NCBI GenBank assembly: GCA_009760885.1
Contig: CM019703.1
Span: forward strand, 12,205,459 to 12,269,458
Length of the DNA stretch: 64,000 bases
Reading direction: 5' to 3'
Origin: Achatina immaculata
Lineage: Eukaryota > Mollusca > Gastropoda > Stylommatophora > Achatinidae
The translations under genes were made by a program, and so were the position numbers. How positions within the stretch are numbered: the stretch's first letter is position 1; each line of letters starts with the position of its first letter. Shown here piece by piece: positions 54,895-64,000 of the stretch. Under the pieces are notes generated by a model. The model was not told where the DNA came from. It searched no databases and worked only from the letters and a program-made list of their open reading frames with translations.

Positions 54895-56098
54895 AGAAAG
54901 CTGTAAATTGCAATATCTGTTCTGTATTACTGTATGGATCAGAAACCTGGACTCTATGGAATAAAGTCGAAGCTAAAGAGAAATGCAGCAGAAATGTCGA
55001 TCTACAGAAAATTAGGTCATATACCATGGAGAATGAAAAGAACAATTTAACAAGCTTTAGAACAGCTCCAAGTGCAGTGTGAAATTCTCAAAGAAACAGC
55101 AATCAATAAAAACAAAATGCTTTGGCCATATCAAAAAGGCATAATAGTATACTGAAGACCATACTAAAAGGAAAAGTGGAAGGAAAGAAAAATAGCAAGA
55201 GATAGACAGAGGTGAAGATGGAGAGATAACATACGAGAATGGACAGCTCACAGCATGGGTGTGTGCACTATCAAAGCAGGGAACAGCCTGGGTGTGTGCA
55301 CTATCAAAGCAGGGAACAGCCTGGGTGTGTGCACTATCAAAGCAGGGAGCAGCCTGGGTGTGTGCACTATCAAAGCAGGGAACAGCCTGGGTGTGTGCAC
55401 TATCAAAGCAGAGAGGAGCCTGGGTGTGTGCACTATCAAAGCAGAGAGGAGCCTGGGTGTGTGCACTATCAAAGCAGAGAGGAGCCTGGGTGTGTGCACT
55501 ATCAAAGCAGGGAACAGCCTGGGTGTGTGCACTATCAAAGCAGGGAACAGCCTGGGTGTGTGCACTATCAAAGAAGGGAACAGCCTGGGTGTGTGCACTA
55601 TCAAAGAAGGGAACAGCCTGGGTGTGTGCACTATCAAAGAAGGGAGCAGCCTGGGTGTGTGCACTATCAAAGAAGGGAGCAGCCTGGGTGTGTGCACTAT
55701 CAAAGAAGGGAGCAGCCTGGGTGTGTGCACTATCAAAGCAGGGAACAGCCTGGGTGTGTGCACTATCAAAGCAGGGAGCAGCCTGGGTGTGTGCACTATC
55801 AAAGCAGGGAGCAGCCTGGGTGTGTGCACTATCAAAGCAGGGAACAGCCTGGGTGTGTGCACTATCAAAGAAGGGAACAGCCTGGGTGTGTGCACTATCA
55901 AAGCAGGGAGCAGCCTGGGTGTGTGCACTATCAAAGAAGGGAGCAGCCTGGGTGTGTGCACTATCAAAGCAGGGAGCAGCCTGGGTGTGTGCACTATCAA
56001 AGCAGGGAACAGCCTGGGTGTGTGCACTATCAAAGCAGGGAGCAAAGGAAATGGACATTTTTTACGGTCAGCTTTCATTCTGAAGGCGGCACTTGATG
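54895..56098 (+). pseudogene. RTE-like LINE C-terminus carrying a 33-bp array
   Basis: Reads CSVLLYGSETWTLWNKVEAK, then decayed sequence including a LKTILKGKVEGKKNS region and a WRDNIREWT region (about 55215-55245), the usual order of an RTE-class C-terminus. The 33-bp array starts a few codons later. After it, one frame reads SREQRKWTFFTVSFHSEGGT and stops, which resembles the expected RTE end. This suggests the array grew inside the element. Confidence 0.62.
55254..56045 (+). repeat. minisatellite, 33-bp unit, 24 copies without indels
   Basis: Unit GGGTGTGTGCACTATCAAAG then CAGGGAACAGCCT. All copies are exactly 33 bp (792 = 24 x 33). Variation is limited to a few positions (GCAGGG, GAAGGG, GCAGAG; AACAG, AGCAG). 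Because 33 is 11 codons, several frames on both strands remain open for 270-330 codons. These are not proteins. Confidence 0.97.
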
Positions 56099-56214
56099 AG
56101 ACTGTAAATGGCTTGACTTGTTCATATTTATTACTACGCTATGCTCTACCAGGGACTGGAAGTATATCACAAAGAGCAGTAATATAACCGGTCGCACCAT
56201 GTTCTAAACAAGCT

Positions 56215-56760
56215 GATTGGAAAATTCATTCAGAGTGACATGTCCTTTCCAGAAAGTTGTCGCTCTCACAGCCTCCCTGAATGCTATGCGGTCTTGCGCA
56301 ACTTGACCAGCGTCTTGTAATGACTCGTTCAGACTTTCCGTGAGGTCCTGAGTTCATCTGCGGCGAGGTCGTCCCTTTTCTCTTTTACCGGGTACCATGG
56401 CTCCTACTATCAACCCCTACAAACCTTTGTGTCTCTTGATGTGGTCGAAGTATCTCAGATTTCTAATTGTTACTATGTTAACGAGCCAGTTTTCTGCGAC
56501 ATCGAGCCCCATTACTATTTCTTTATTTGATTTTCGTTTTATTCATGATATTCAAAGTGCCCTTCTGTAACATTTCATTTAAAATGCTGTTATTCTCCTT
56601 TCTAGTTATTTTGTTAAGTGTTCGTGTTTTGCATCCGTATGTTGCCACAGGGAATATGTAAGCTCTTAGTAAGCATAACTTTGCTTTCTTGTTGGTACTT
56701 TGCCATATACAATTCATTTGTGCTATTTTCTGTGATGCAACTGCTAGTCATCTTTTGATT
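56215..56760 (-). pseudogene. RTE-like LINE C-terminus, another family
   Basis: Minus-strand reading: LCLLRAYIFPVATYGCKTRT (about 56680-56620), then IRNLRYFDHIKRHKG, GKREKGRPRRR, QDLTESLNESLQDAGQVAQD, RIAFREAVRATTFWKGH near 56240. This is the same architecture as family B but distinct in sequence. Several stops. Confidence 0.75.
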
Positions 56761-56784
56761 TCCTCTGCGCAGTCGCCTTTGGTC

Positions 56785-56870
56785 AGCAGCAGGGCATCTT
56801 GTTTACAGGAGAGCTGTTAGGGAGGCAAAGTCCCACAAGGGACATTCAAATGACTGACTGACTGAGTCAC
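56785..56870 (+). mobile_element. RTE-B LINE 3' end fragment
   Basis: GGGCATCTTG, AGAGCTGTTAGGGAGGCAAA, GGGACATTCAAATGACTGAC: the family B 3' end with an ACTG/TGAC tail, in the orientation opposite to the neighbouring LINE. Its sharp edges suggest insertion into that older copy. Confidence 0.7.
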
Positions 56871-56879
56871 CTTTGATGG

Positions 56880-58070
56880 TGATGACTGAACCTGGATATT
56901 CAAATGTATTAACGTTTCCAAGCTCTTGATGGTTCACCATGCGAAAAGGTCAAGAAATGACTGTGTACAATTTAACCTTTTATAGAATACTGGTAACATG
57001 TTTGCTACGTGGTCAACAACATAAAGAATTGTTTCAAAAATTACTACAAATTCTCATAAATTCAGTAAGAGTTTTTCCATTAACTCTTTGGTAAGTGCTA
57101 CTGCTCGGAGATGAAGTTTAACAAGGAAATAAAAGTAAATCGTAACCGCTCTGAACAGCATGTTCCCAAAGTTTTTGTGCTACTGCCCCGCTTGTCACCC
57201 AAGCCAAATCCCTGGGGTTTGTTTTTTTTTCGATCAGATGGTTCGGATATTCCCTGCTGCTCCCTCTTTCCCTAGGATCTTCCAAAAGCTCGAATGTGGG
57301 TATACTTTGGGAACCACTATTTGAAACACATCTTATGTCTATAAAGAGTCAAGCACGGAACGAACCTTCACACAAATGAATGTCAAAAATTCTTTTGGTC
57401 AGCATCCCCAACAAAAAAAAAAAAAGACTTAAAAGATATGTCTACAGAAGTTCCAATATTTGTAGAATCTTTAGTTCTGCTAGTAGTGGAGCGTTCCAGT
57501 AGTAATTTGTCAACGAGCCTTGTCTAAATAACGCGTGATTTTACAGACAACAACAACAACAGGTGTGCAGCGATACTACCAGGCATCTATTGGCCGTCTT
57601 TCCTAACAACCACAGCACGAGCCTGAGTACAAAATGAGTACAGACTACAGGAACGTGACAGGTACAGAAGCATTCCTCCAACGAGTTATCTGGTTTCTGC
57701 AAACAAAAATTATCGCTCAACCAGAAATGTCAAGAGCGACTTTTTATTTTCTTTTCTGAATTAGTAGAGTTAATCTTCTCACGCGCGGTGACTCGATGTT
57801 AAAATGAATTTTAACACTTTCACGCCTTTTGGACTTCACGTATGATCGTGTTATCCTAAAGCCGGACGAGGAATTCTAATATCTCTTTTAAAAGTTTACA
57901 TCTGGTGAGTGGTCACAAAATATTAAAAGAAGTACAACTTGTCAACATGTTAATCCTCATGTCCGATACTGGATCATGAGACAACACAGTTAATTGAGGA
58001 GTTTTAAAAATCATAAGACGGAAAAGGCAAAAGAGGAATAGACAGTGTAGAGTAATTATAATAATGCGGT
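56880..58070. other. mostly unrecognised
   Basis: Apart from the small hAT-type element at 57157-57320 nothing is recognisable. Confidence 0.4.
57157..57320. mobile_element. short hAT-type MITE
   Basis: Left CAGCATGTTCCCAAAGT and right ACTTTGGGAACCACTA form inverted termini around about 160 bp. The right end reversed (TAGTGGTTCCCAAAGT) has the familiar hAT-type wording. Confidence 0.55.
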
Positions 58071-58074
58071 ATAC

Positions 58075-58330
58075 GACAAATGAGTAAGTAGTTTATGAAA
58101 GAAGAGTAAGTGGTATATGAAGGAAAAGTAAGCTGTATATAACAGAAGAGTAAGTAGTTTATGAAAGAAGAGTCAGCGGTACGTGAAAAAAGAGTAAAGG
58201 GTAATTGAAAGAAAAGTAAGCGGTATGTGAAAGAAGAGTAAGTAGTATAAGAAAGAAGAGTAAGTAGTATATGAAAGAAGAGTAAGTAGTATATGAAAAA
58301 AGTAAGCAGTATAAGAAAGAAGTAATTAAC
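58075..58330 (+). repeat. degenerate minisatellite, about 20-24-bp unit, about 11 copies
   Basis: Landmarks GAAAGAAGAGTAAG and TAGTATATGAA or CGGTATGTGAA. Copies are diverged. Confidence 0.85.
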
Positions 58331-58504
58331 CTTTCCAAGAAGAAAAAAGGCAGGAAAGCTTTATGTATTAACGGAGAACATATAGAGCTGAAACGTTCTG
58401 GCTTACGTTTGATGTTATCATCCTGATTATTTGTTATCACAGCTTTCCTGCGCTGGCTGTGTGTGTATTAATATATTTAGTTAAGTACGCCTATATCTAA
58501 AAAC

Positions 58505-58790
58505 TGTTCATATAGCAGAAGAAGATGAAGAAGAAGAAAAAAGAAAAAAAGAAAGAAAGAAGAAGAAGACAGAAAGAGAGAAAGAAAGACAGAAAGAAGA
58601 AAGGAAGAAAGAAAGAAGAAAACAAAGAAGAAAACAAAGAAAGAAAGAAGAAATCACAAAGATAGACAGAAAGAAAGAAAGACAGACAGAAAGAAAGAAA
58701 GAAAGAAGAAAACATAGAAGAAAACAAAGAAAGAAAGAAGAAATCACAAAGATAGACAGAAAGAAAGAAAGAAAGAATGAATGAATAACA
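58505..58790 (+). repeat. GAAA-rich simple sequence with a duplicated block
   Basis: Interrupted (GAAA)n. A block around AGAAATCACAAAGATAGACA occurs at about 58650 and again at about 58740, showing a tandem duplication of roughly 90 bp inside the tract. Confidence 0.92.
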
Positions 58791-58794
58791 ACAA

Positions 58795-60148
58795 GCATAC
58801 TTTTACATCTCCTTTTTGATTAATTTTAAACCCGTACAAACTCCCTCCCGAGCCCGTATGACGTTACTCTAATTCCATAATTATCGATTTGTTCTTCAAG
58901 ATAATCATAATCTCAAAATCTGGACATAAATCTTCTCTTTTACAACGATTTATAAAACATTTGAAATTAACGAACAGGCCAGTTTTGAGATATCACATTA
59001 AAGAAAAGCACAAGATTCACGGTTTGTCTGTTTGAAGAGTTTTATGGATGGGTATGATTGACAATAAGGAATGCAGGCGCTAGGCGTAGAAGGGCCAATT
59101 TTAATTAATATGACAGGGAGAAAAGCCGAAGGATTTTGTTCTAAATGGGAGACTAGCTATTGAGAATAATGCGATGATAATAAGCTGTATGTGTAGATAA
59201 GATTAAGACAGGATAAATAAAACAATGATAGACGACTTCATGATGGACGAAGTAAGTGGCTTTCACTGTTGTCCATTCAAAGTGAATGCAAGAGGGTCAA
59301 AGATCTAAGGCAAGCAGGGGCATCTTCCACAAATCTGTGTTCATTGCCCGAACATTATTTACAGAATTACTGTCACGCTGGTAAAGAAATGTCGTTCATC
59401 GTGGCTTGTTCTATTATCTAACTAAACAAATCGTGTGCAGGCATTGCCCTTTCATCAATCAAATGATGTAATTATCTCCCCGGCCGTGGATGATCTACGG
59501 TTTCTATTGGTCGCCTGGAAACATTAATAAACCTTTCTCTGACTCATGGATGACCAAACGGTTTAATACTTTCCAAGCCATTCTCCTGATGCTCAGATTT
59601 AATTGGTAGGCATATGTGTGGTGTGTGTGCGTACGTGCGTGCGTGCGCGCGCGTGTGTGTGCGTGTGTACAGTAAACAGTGCCAGGGTTTCTTGGGTTAA
59701 GTGCAACGGGTTCTATTCCCGCAAAGTTCACCTGCGTTGAGTTCTTTCCAAGAAGAAGATGAAGAAGAAGAAGAAGATGAAGAAGAAGTGGAACTGCATT
59801 CTTTCTTTCTTTCTGTCTGTCTGTCTTTCTTCTTCTTCTTCCATTATTATTATTATTATTATTAATTTAGTCAGTTAGATAGACAATGAAATGGGCTGCA
59901 TACAAGAATCCCATCGTCAACAGAAGGTCATTTGTGTGCGTGTGTATTTGGATTTTTTCATCGAGGCTCTTTTCCAATTCCCGGGACTGACCTATTAACT
60001 CGCTGTAGTGAGCACAAGTTTACGGAATGTGTCTGACAGAGTCTGGAGATCGTTTTTCCATGTTCGGAGTGGAGTTTTGAGAGTTCCCAAGTAGAAGGGC
60101 TTGTAATCAGGTTATTAAAAATGTGGAATCTGAGAGACATTAAATGCT
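58795..60148. repeat. unrecognised sequence with microsatellites
   Basis: GT/GC run at 59616-59668, GAA run at 59750-59790, CTTT/CTGT run at 59800-59832, ATT run at 59843-59863. No gene or element was recognised elsewhere. Confidence 0.6.
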
Positions 60149-60149
60149 G

Positions 60150-60600
60150 TCTATACTCCACATTCAAGAATGGTGTAGAAACATGGACACTTAAATAAGA
60201 ACATGGAAAGGAAAACTGATGGCTTTGAAATACAGATATACAGAATGTGGTCGTATTCCAAGACCAGTATACTAAAGCAACGAAGCAGAAATGAATCAGA
60301 TGAAACTGAAAAGAAAACTAATGAAAAGCGTTAGAGTATGACTGTCAAAATATTTCGGTCGTATGAAAAAGGAAAAGAGCACGAGAACGATTACACTGGA
60401 CGGGTGGACAACATCGAGGGATGGAAAGGCTCAACTGGATCGGGGTGCTCTGTGAAAGAAAAAGGGAATTTGGAAGACCTTCATCCAGTGAACAGGGGCC
60501 GTCTCTATGGCTCAGCTTTGGAGGTCTGTAGCCAGTCAAGACCTTACTTCCCTTACTTGAATTGCTTGGTCGATACTTGCTGTTTCACAACAGCCTAGAC
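60150..60600 (+). pseudogene. RTE-like LINE C-terminal fragment
   Basis: Pieces FKNGVETWTLK, then MKLKRKLMKSVRV, LSKYFGRMKKEKSTRTIT and DGWTTSRDGKAQLDRG follow the order of an RTE-class C-terminus (ETWTL, then KYFGHxxR). Frames are broken by several stops. Confidence 0.55.
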
Positions 60601-60701
60601 AAGCTAATAAAGGATCGACGTTGACCTCTGTCCCAGTGGAGCTTCATGAAAAGTCTGATTTTGCTGTTCCCTGTAACAGCATTGACACATTTTCTTGTGC
60701 G

Positions 60702-61612
60702 TGCCTGAGAACTTTAGAAGATTCAGGCTAGTCAGTTACAACTTGAGAAGATTCAGGCTAGTCAGTTACAACTTGAGAAGATTCAGGCTAGTCAGTTACA
60801 ACTTGAGAAGATTTAGGCTAGTCAGTTATACTTTGAGAAGATTCAGGCTAGTCAGTTATAATTTGAGAAGATTCAGGCTAGTCAGTTATAACTTGAGAAG
60901 ATTAAGGTCAGTCAGTTATACTTTGAGACGATTCAGACCAATCAGTTATACTTTGAGAAGATTCAAGCCAGTCAGTTATAATTTGAGAAGATTCAGGCTA
61001 GTCAGTTATAATTTGAGAAGATTCAGACTAGTCAGTTATAACTTGAGAAGATTCAGGTCAGTCAGTTATACTTTGAGAAGATTCAGGCCAGTCAGTTATA
61101 ACTTGAGAAGATTCAGGCTAGTCAGGTATAACTTGAAAAGATTAAGGCCAGTCAGTTATACTTTGAGAAGATTCAGGCTAGTCAGTTATACTTTGAGAAG
61201 ATTCAGGCTAGTCAGTTATACTTTGAGAAGATTCAGGCTAGTCAGTTATACTTTGAGAAGATTCAGGCTAGTCAGTTATACTTTGAGAAGATTCAGGCTA
61301 GTTAGTTATACTTTGAGAAGATTCAGGCTAGTTAGTTATACTTTGAGAAGATTCAGGCTAGTTAGTTATACTTTGAGAAGATTCAGGCTAGTCAGGTATA
61401 ACTTGAAAAGATTAAGGCTAGTCAGTTATACTTTGAGAAGATTCAGGCTAGTTAGTTATACTTTGAGAAGATTCAGGCCAGTTAGTTATAACTTGAGAAG
61501 ATTCAGGCTAGTCAGTTATACTTTGAGAAGATTCAGGCTAGTTAGTTATAACTTAAGAAGATTCAGGCCAGACAGTTATAACTTGAGAAGATTCAGGCTA
61601 GTCAGTTATAAC
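60702..61612 (+). repeat. minisatellite, 30-bp unit, 30 copies
   Basis: Unit GAGAAGATTCAGGCTAGTCA then GTTATAACTT or GTTATACTTT. Nearly free of indels. At 10 codons per unit it leaves a 334-codon plus-strand frame (RRFRLVSYNL repeated), which I regard as non-coding. Subtypes (TTAGTTATACTTT between 61290 and 61380) cluster, showing recent local spread. Confidence 0.97.
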
Positions 61613-62093
61613 TGCATTTTGTCGTTAACATCATCATCAGTGAGCATATCATTTCGTCCCTTGACGTCTAGGAAAACTATATCCTTTTTACTGTTCTAAA
61701 AATATTGTAGAAAACAGCGAAAATAACAAAACATAGAGACATTTATAAAAAAAAACGAAATATAAAAACATTTCTCGAGAATTGGGAAACCGATTTCAGC
61801 ATCTTAAACTTTATGGAGTCTTCATTTTTATGTAATTCCATTTCTTTTTTATTTGACGCTGAAAGCACAATCCGAACTGTCTTTTCTGTGATACGATGTA
61901 AGAAATTTTCTACGTCCATCATGATTTATAAGCTATTCTATGTCCAACATTATATATGAGTTATTCAATGTCCAACATTATATACGAGCTTTTGTATGAA
62001 ATTCTGTCACAGTAATTTATTGAGAAAGCTGTTGTTGATCATGTGTCGGCAATAGACGTAGTACTAGTAGTACCAGCAGTAGTAGTAATAATC

Positions 62094-62131
<38 letters not shown>

Positions 62132-62268
62132 CCAGTAGCAATTGTAGTAGTTGAAGCGGTAGAAGTTGCGGGTATAGAGTAATGGCTCTTTTCATACATC
62201 GAAGGTTGTTATAAAGGAGGCAGAAATTAGTTGTTTGTGGTTTTCTTTCTGTTGAACAGTATCATCAT
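61613..62268. repeat. unrecognised sequence with short repeats
   Basis: A 35-bp piece (TCCAACATTATATA) is repeated about three times at 61915-61995. (TAG)n at 62072-62130. Confidence 0.6.
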
Positions 62269-62270
62269 GG

Positions 62271-62706
62271 CTGCTTCTCATTCATTCATTCATTTGCATG
62301 TCCCTTGCGGAACTTTGCCTCCCAAACAGCACTCCTGTAGGCCTCTCGGTTGTGAGCAAGATGGCCTGCTGCTGTTGCATCCATTTCCAGATAGTCAACG
62401 ATGTCTTGCAGCCATCTTCGTCTTGGTCTTCCTCTTTTTCTTTTTCCCATTATGTATCCTTCCAATACGGTCTTCTCTAAATTATCATGACGTTTAATGT
62501 GTCCAAAATATTTCAGTTTTCTCTCTTTAATCCTCTTCACTAGCCAGCCTTCTTCAATATTAAGCTCTTGTAGTATAGATATATTTGTTCTTTTTTTTGT
62601 GTCCACGATATTTGGAGAACTCTTCTGTAGCATTTACATTCAAAGGCATTTATGTGTTTCTCAGCTGTTTTGTTAAGTGTCCAGGGCTCACAGGCATATG
62701 TGGCTG
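62271..62706 (-). pseudogene. RTE-B LINE, 3' 435 bp
   Basis: The minus-strand reading gives TYACEPWTLNKTAEKHINAF, ECKCYRRVLQISWTQ, then NISILQELNIEEGWLVKRIK, LKYFGHIKRHDNLEKTVLEG, RKRGRPRRRWLQDIVDYLEM and ending EAKFRKGHANE, before an ATGA-type tail at about 62274-62290. It is the least damaged C-terminus of family B here (one frameshift near 62600). Truncated at its 5' side near 62706. Confidence 0.85.
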
Positions 62707-62709
62707 CTG

Positions 62710-63200
62710 CTACTAATATTTTATTGGCACAATGAGTTACAAGTACCAGAAACCGCATACATATGCTGTAAAGGTACTTTACAAGACTGCCACCACATGT
62801 TGGACCCTCGTGTTTCGTCCTCAAGTGACGCATAAAACATATCTTCATACGGTTTCCACGCGGAAAAAAGGGGACTTTTCTCAATTTTCATGGTTGCAGT
62901 TCTTGACCACCTTGTGGCGTCTTCCAGTGCAGACACAGTGAGTGAGCTCCTCTGACTAAAAAGCTGCTTCACTAGCCGAAAGTTACCTTAGCTCCTCCTC
63001 CTCATCGTCCTCTCTGTCCCCCTCCCCCCACTCTTACAAACCTAGTTATAGTAGAATGTTATAATGAATGTGGAAACTTAGATAATCAAGAAGAATTAAA
63101 CTGAAGAAAGTATGTGAGACACGGAGACTGAGCAAACAAAAACAGCCAAAAATTGACGAACGAAAACAACAGAAAAGAAGGTTAACGTTGCCAGGAATCG
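62710..63200. other. no recognised feature
   Basis: Nothing recognisable. Confidence 0.4.
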
Positions 63201-63204
63201 ACCC

Positions 63205-63420
63205 TTGTTGAGTGACAAAAAGTCAAGAATAGATCCTTGTAGAATGACCAAAAAAGGAGTCAAGAATAGGTCCTTGCTGAATGACAAAAAAGTCCAGAAT
63301 AGATCCTTGTTGAATGACAAAAAGTCCAGAATAGATCCTTGTTGAATGACAAAAAGTCCAGAATAGATCCTTGTTGAATGACAAAAAGTCCAGAATAGAT
63401 CCGTGTTGAATGACAAAAAC
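63205..63420 (+). repeat. minisatellite, 32-bp unit, about 7 copies
   Basis: Landmarks GTCCAGAATAGATCCTTGTT and GAATGACAAAAA at 63292, 63324 and 63356, with diverged outer copies. Confidence 0.93.
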
Positions 63421-63888
63421 TTTAAAGTGCAAAAAATTAATAACTTTCTTAACAGCATCTTCTCTCAAATTAACAAGAAAAAAAAAACACCCTGTCCACC
63501 TCACTGCCCCTTAATCGATTACGCCCTGCCATAAAAGAAAAAAAAATCTGGATTTCGTCATCGTATTCCTGTGTTGACAATTCTGACAGAATCGTCCAGA
63601 TTTCTCTCACATATAAAATCGATTCTGCTCTACATTTCGTTTGACCTTCAGGGCATTAGCTTTCATTAAAAAAAACTAGACACTTCCTTTTATCTTCGGT
63701 TTGTTATTTGATTTTGAAAAAAAGAACAACAAAATGAACGACAGACATATCTGCAAAATGAGGGGGTTGACTCGGGAATATGGAAAGAAGGAAGTGTTAG
63801 CAAGGAAAGACAAATGAGTCAAAGTAAAGTAGGCGGATTGGTGACTTCTCTTTCCGAATGTTAAAGGAGATTCGCAAAAGTACATTTA
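63421..63888. other. no recognised feature
   Basis: Nothing recognisable. Confidence 0.4.
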
Positions 63889-63889
63889 A

Positions 63890-64000
63890 CTTCACTAAAT
63901 AAACGTGCAGACACAACGACAAGGGATCATACACAGATCTCTCTACACGAGGAACGAATAACTCCACTAAATAGACGTGCAGACACAACGACAAGGGATC
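63890..64000 (+). repeat. start of a tandem repeat with about 71-bp period, cut by the window end
   Basis: CACTAAATAAACGTGCAGAC… ACGACAAGGGATC at about 63893-63929 recurs at 63964-64000 with one or two differences. More copies may follow outside the window. Confidence 0.8.

Larger units (their letters stand above)
33059..64000 (-). other. TRPC: TRPC upstream intron (at least 30.9 kb within the window)
   Basis: From the acceptor before exon A to the window end no further TRPC exon was recognised. A short ankyrin exon could be hidden, so the extent is a minimum only if none was missed. Confidence 0.6.

Noticed and set aside
55057..56187. Four overlapping open frames of 274-333 codons on both strands
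   Set aside because: They are all products of the indel-free 33-bp array, whose length is a multiple of three. No frame has a non-repeat domain.
60695..61699. 334-codon frame with RRFRLVSYNL repeats
   Set aside because: It is a translation of the 30-bp minisatellite. No signal peptide, splice sites or family support was seen.
33059..64000. Upstream TRPC ankyrin exon in the window
   Set aside because: I looked on the minus strand for wording like EEYVEAVELLL and found none. A short diverged exon could still be missed.

Overview
The window is animal nuclear DNA and is almost entirely intronic. Two exons of one host gene are recognisable, both on the minus strand: 33058-32546 and 3494-3260. 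They encode consecutive parts of a TRPC-type (canonical transient receptor potential) cation channel, from the last ankyrin-repeat/zinc-site region through the TRP_2 domain to the start of the first membrane helix. Splice phases match (0/0, then 0/1), so they are neighbouring exons separated by a 29,051-bp intron. The upstream intron would run from 33059 past the window end (at least 30.9 kb), because no further exon was recognised there. Everything else is intron filler: transposable-element remains and tandem repeats. The mix (RTE-like non-LTR elements with short tandem-repeat tails, RNase-H-bearing LINE tails, a Penelope-like element, Tc1/mariner copies, tRNA-derived SINEs, TTAA-flanked MITEs) suggests an invertebrate, most likely a mollusc. 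That taxon is an inference from memory of element families, not a measurement.

Layout: 1-3.3 kb holds a LINE 3' end, a broken Tc1 element and TRPC exon B. 3.5-32.5 kb is the large intron, with LINE fragments, two SINE families, a Tc1 copy interrupted by a 22-bp minisatellite, two related 35/43-bp arrays, a 1.2-kb trinucleotide tract, a 2.4-kb array of 42-bp units grown inside a SINE, and a 3' RTE copy. 32.4-33.1 kb is TRPC exon A, with a LINE tail ending about a dozen bases from its splice donor. 33-64 kb holds a DD41D mariner with intact ends, a 23-bp array and SINE between hAT-like ends, a second RTE copy, a Penelope-like element with inverted terminal repeats and hammerhead-like motifs, a nested LINE insertion with a clear target-site duplication, and further arrays of 24, 25, 48, 30, 33, 30 and 32 bp.

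No operon, CRISPR array, bacterial gene or active mobile system is present. The most notable themes are: (1) several minisatellites appear to have started inside transposable elements (Tc1 transposase, SINE body, LINE C-terminus, hAT-type MITEs); (2) the Penelope-like element has a single internal stop and a hammerhead fold whose normally invariant C3-G8 pair reads A-U; (3) a channel gene is split by tens of kilobases of repeats with a LINE tail next to a splice site. Many long open frames here are artefacts of tandem repeats with unit lengths divisible by three.
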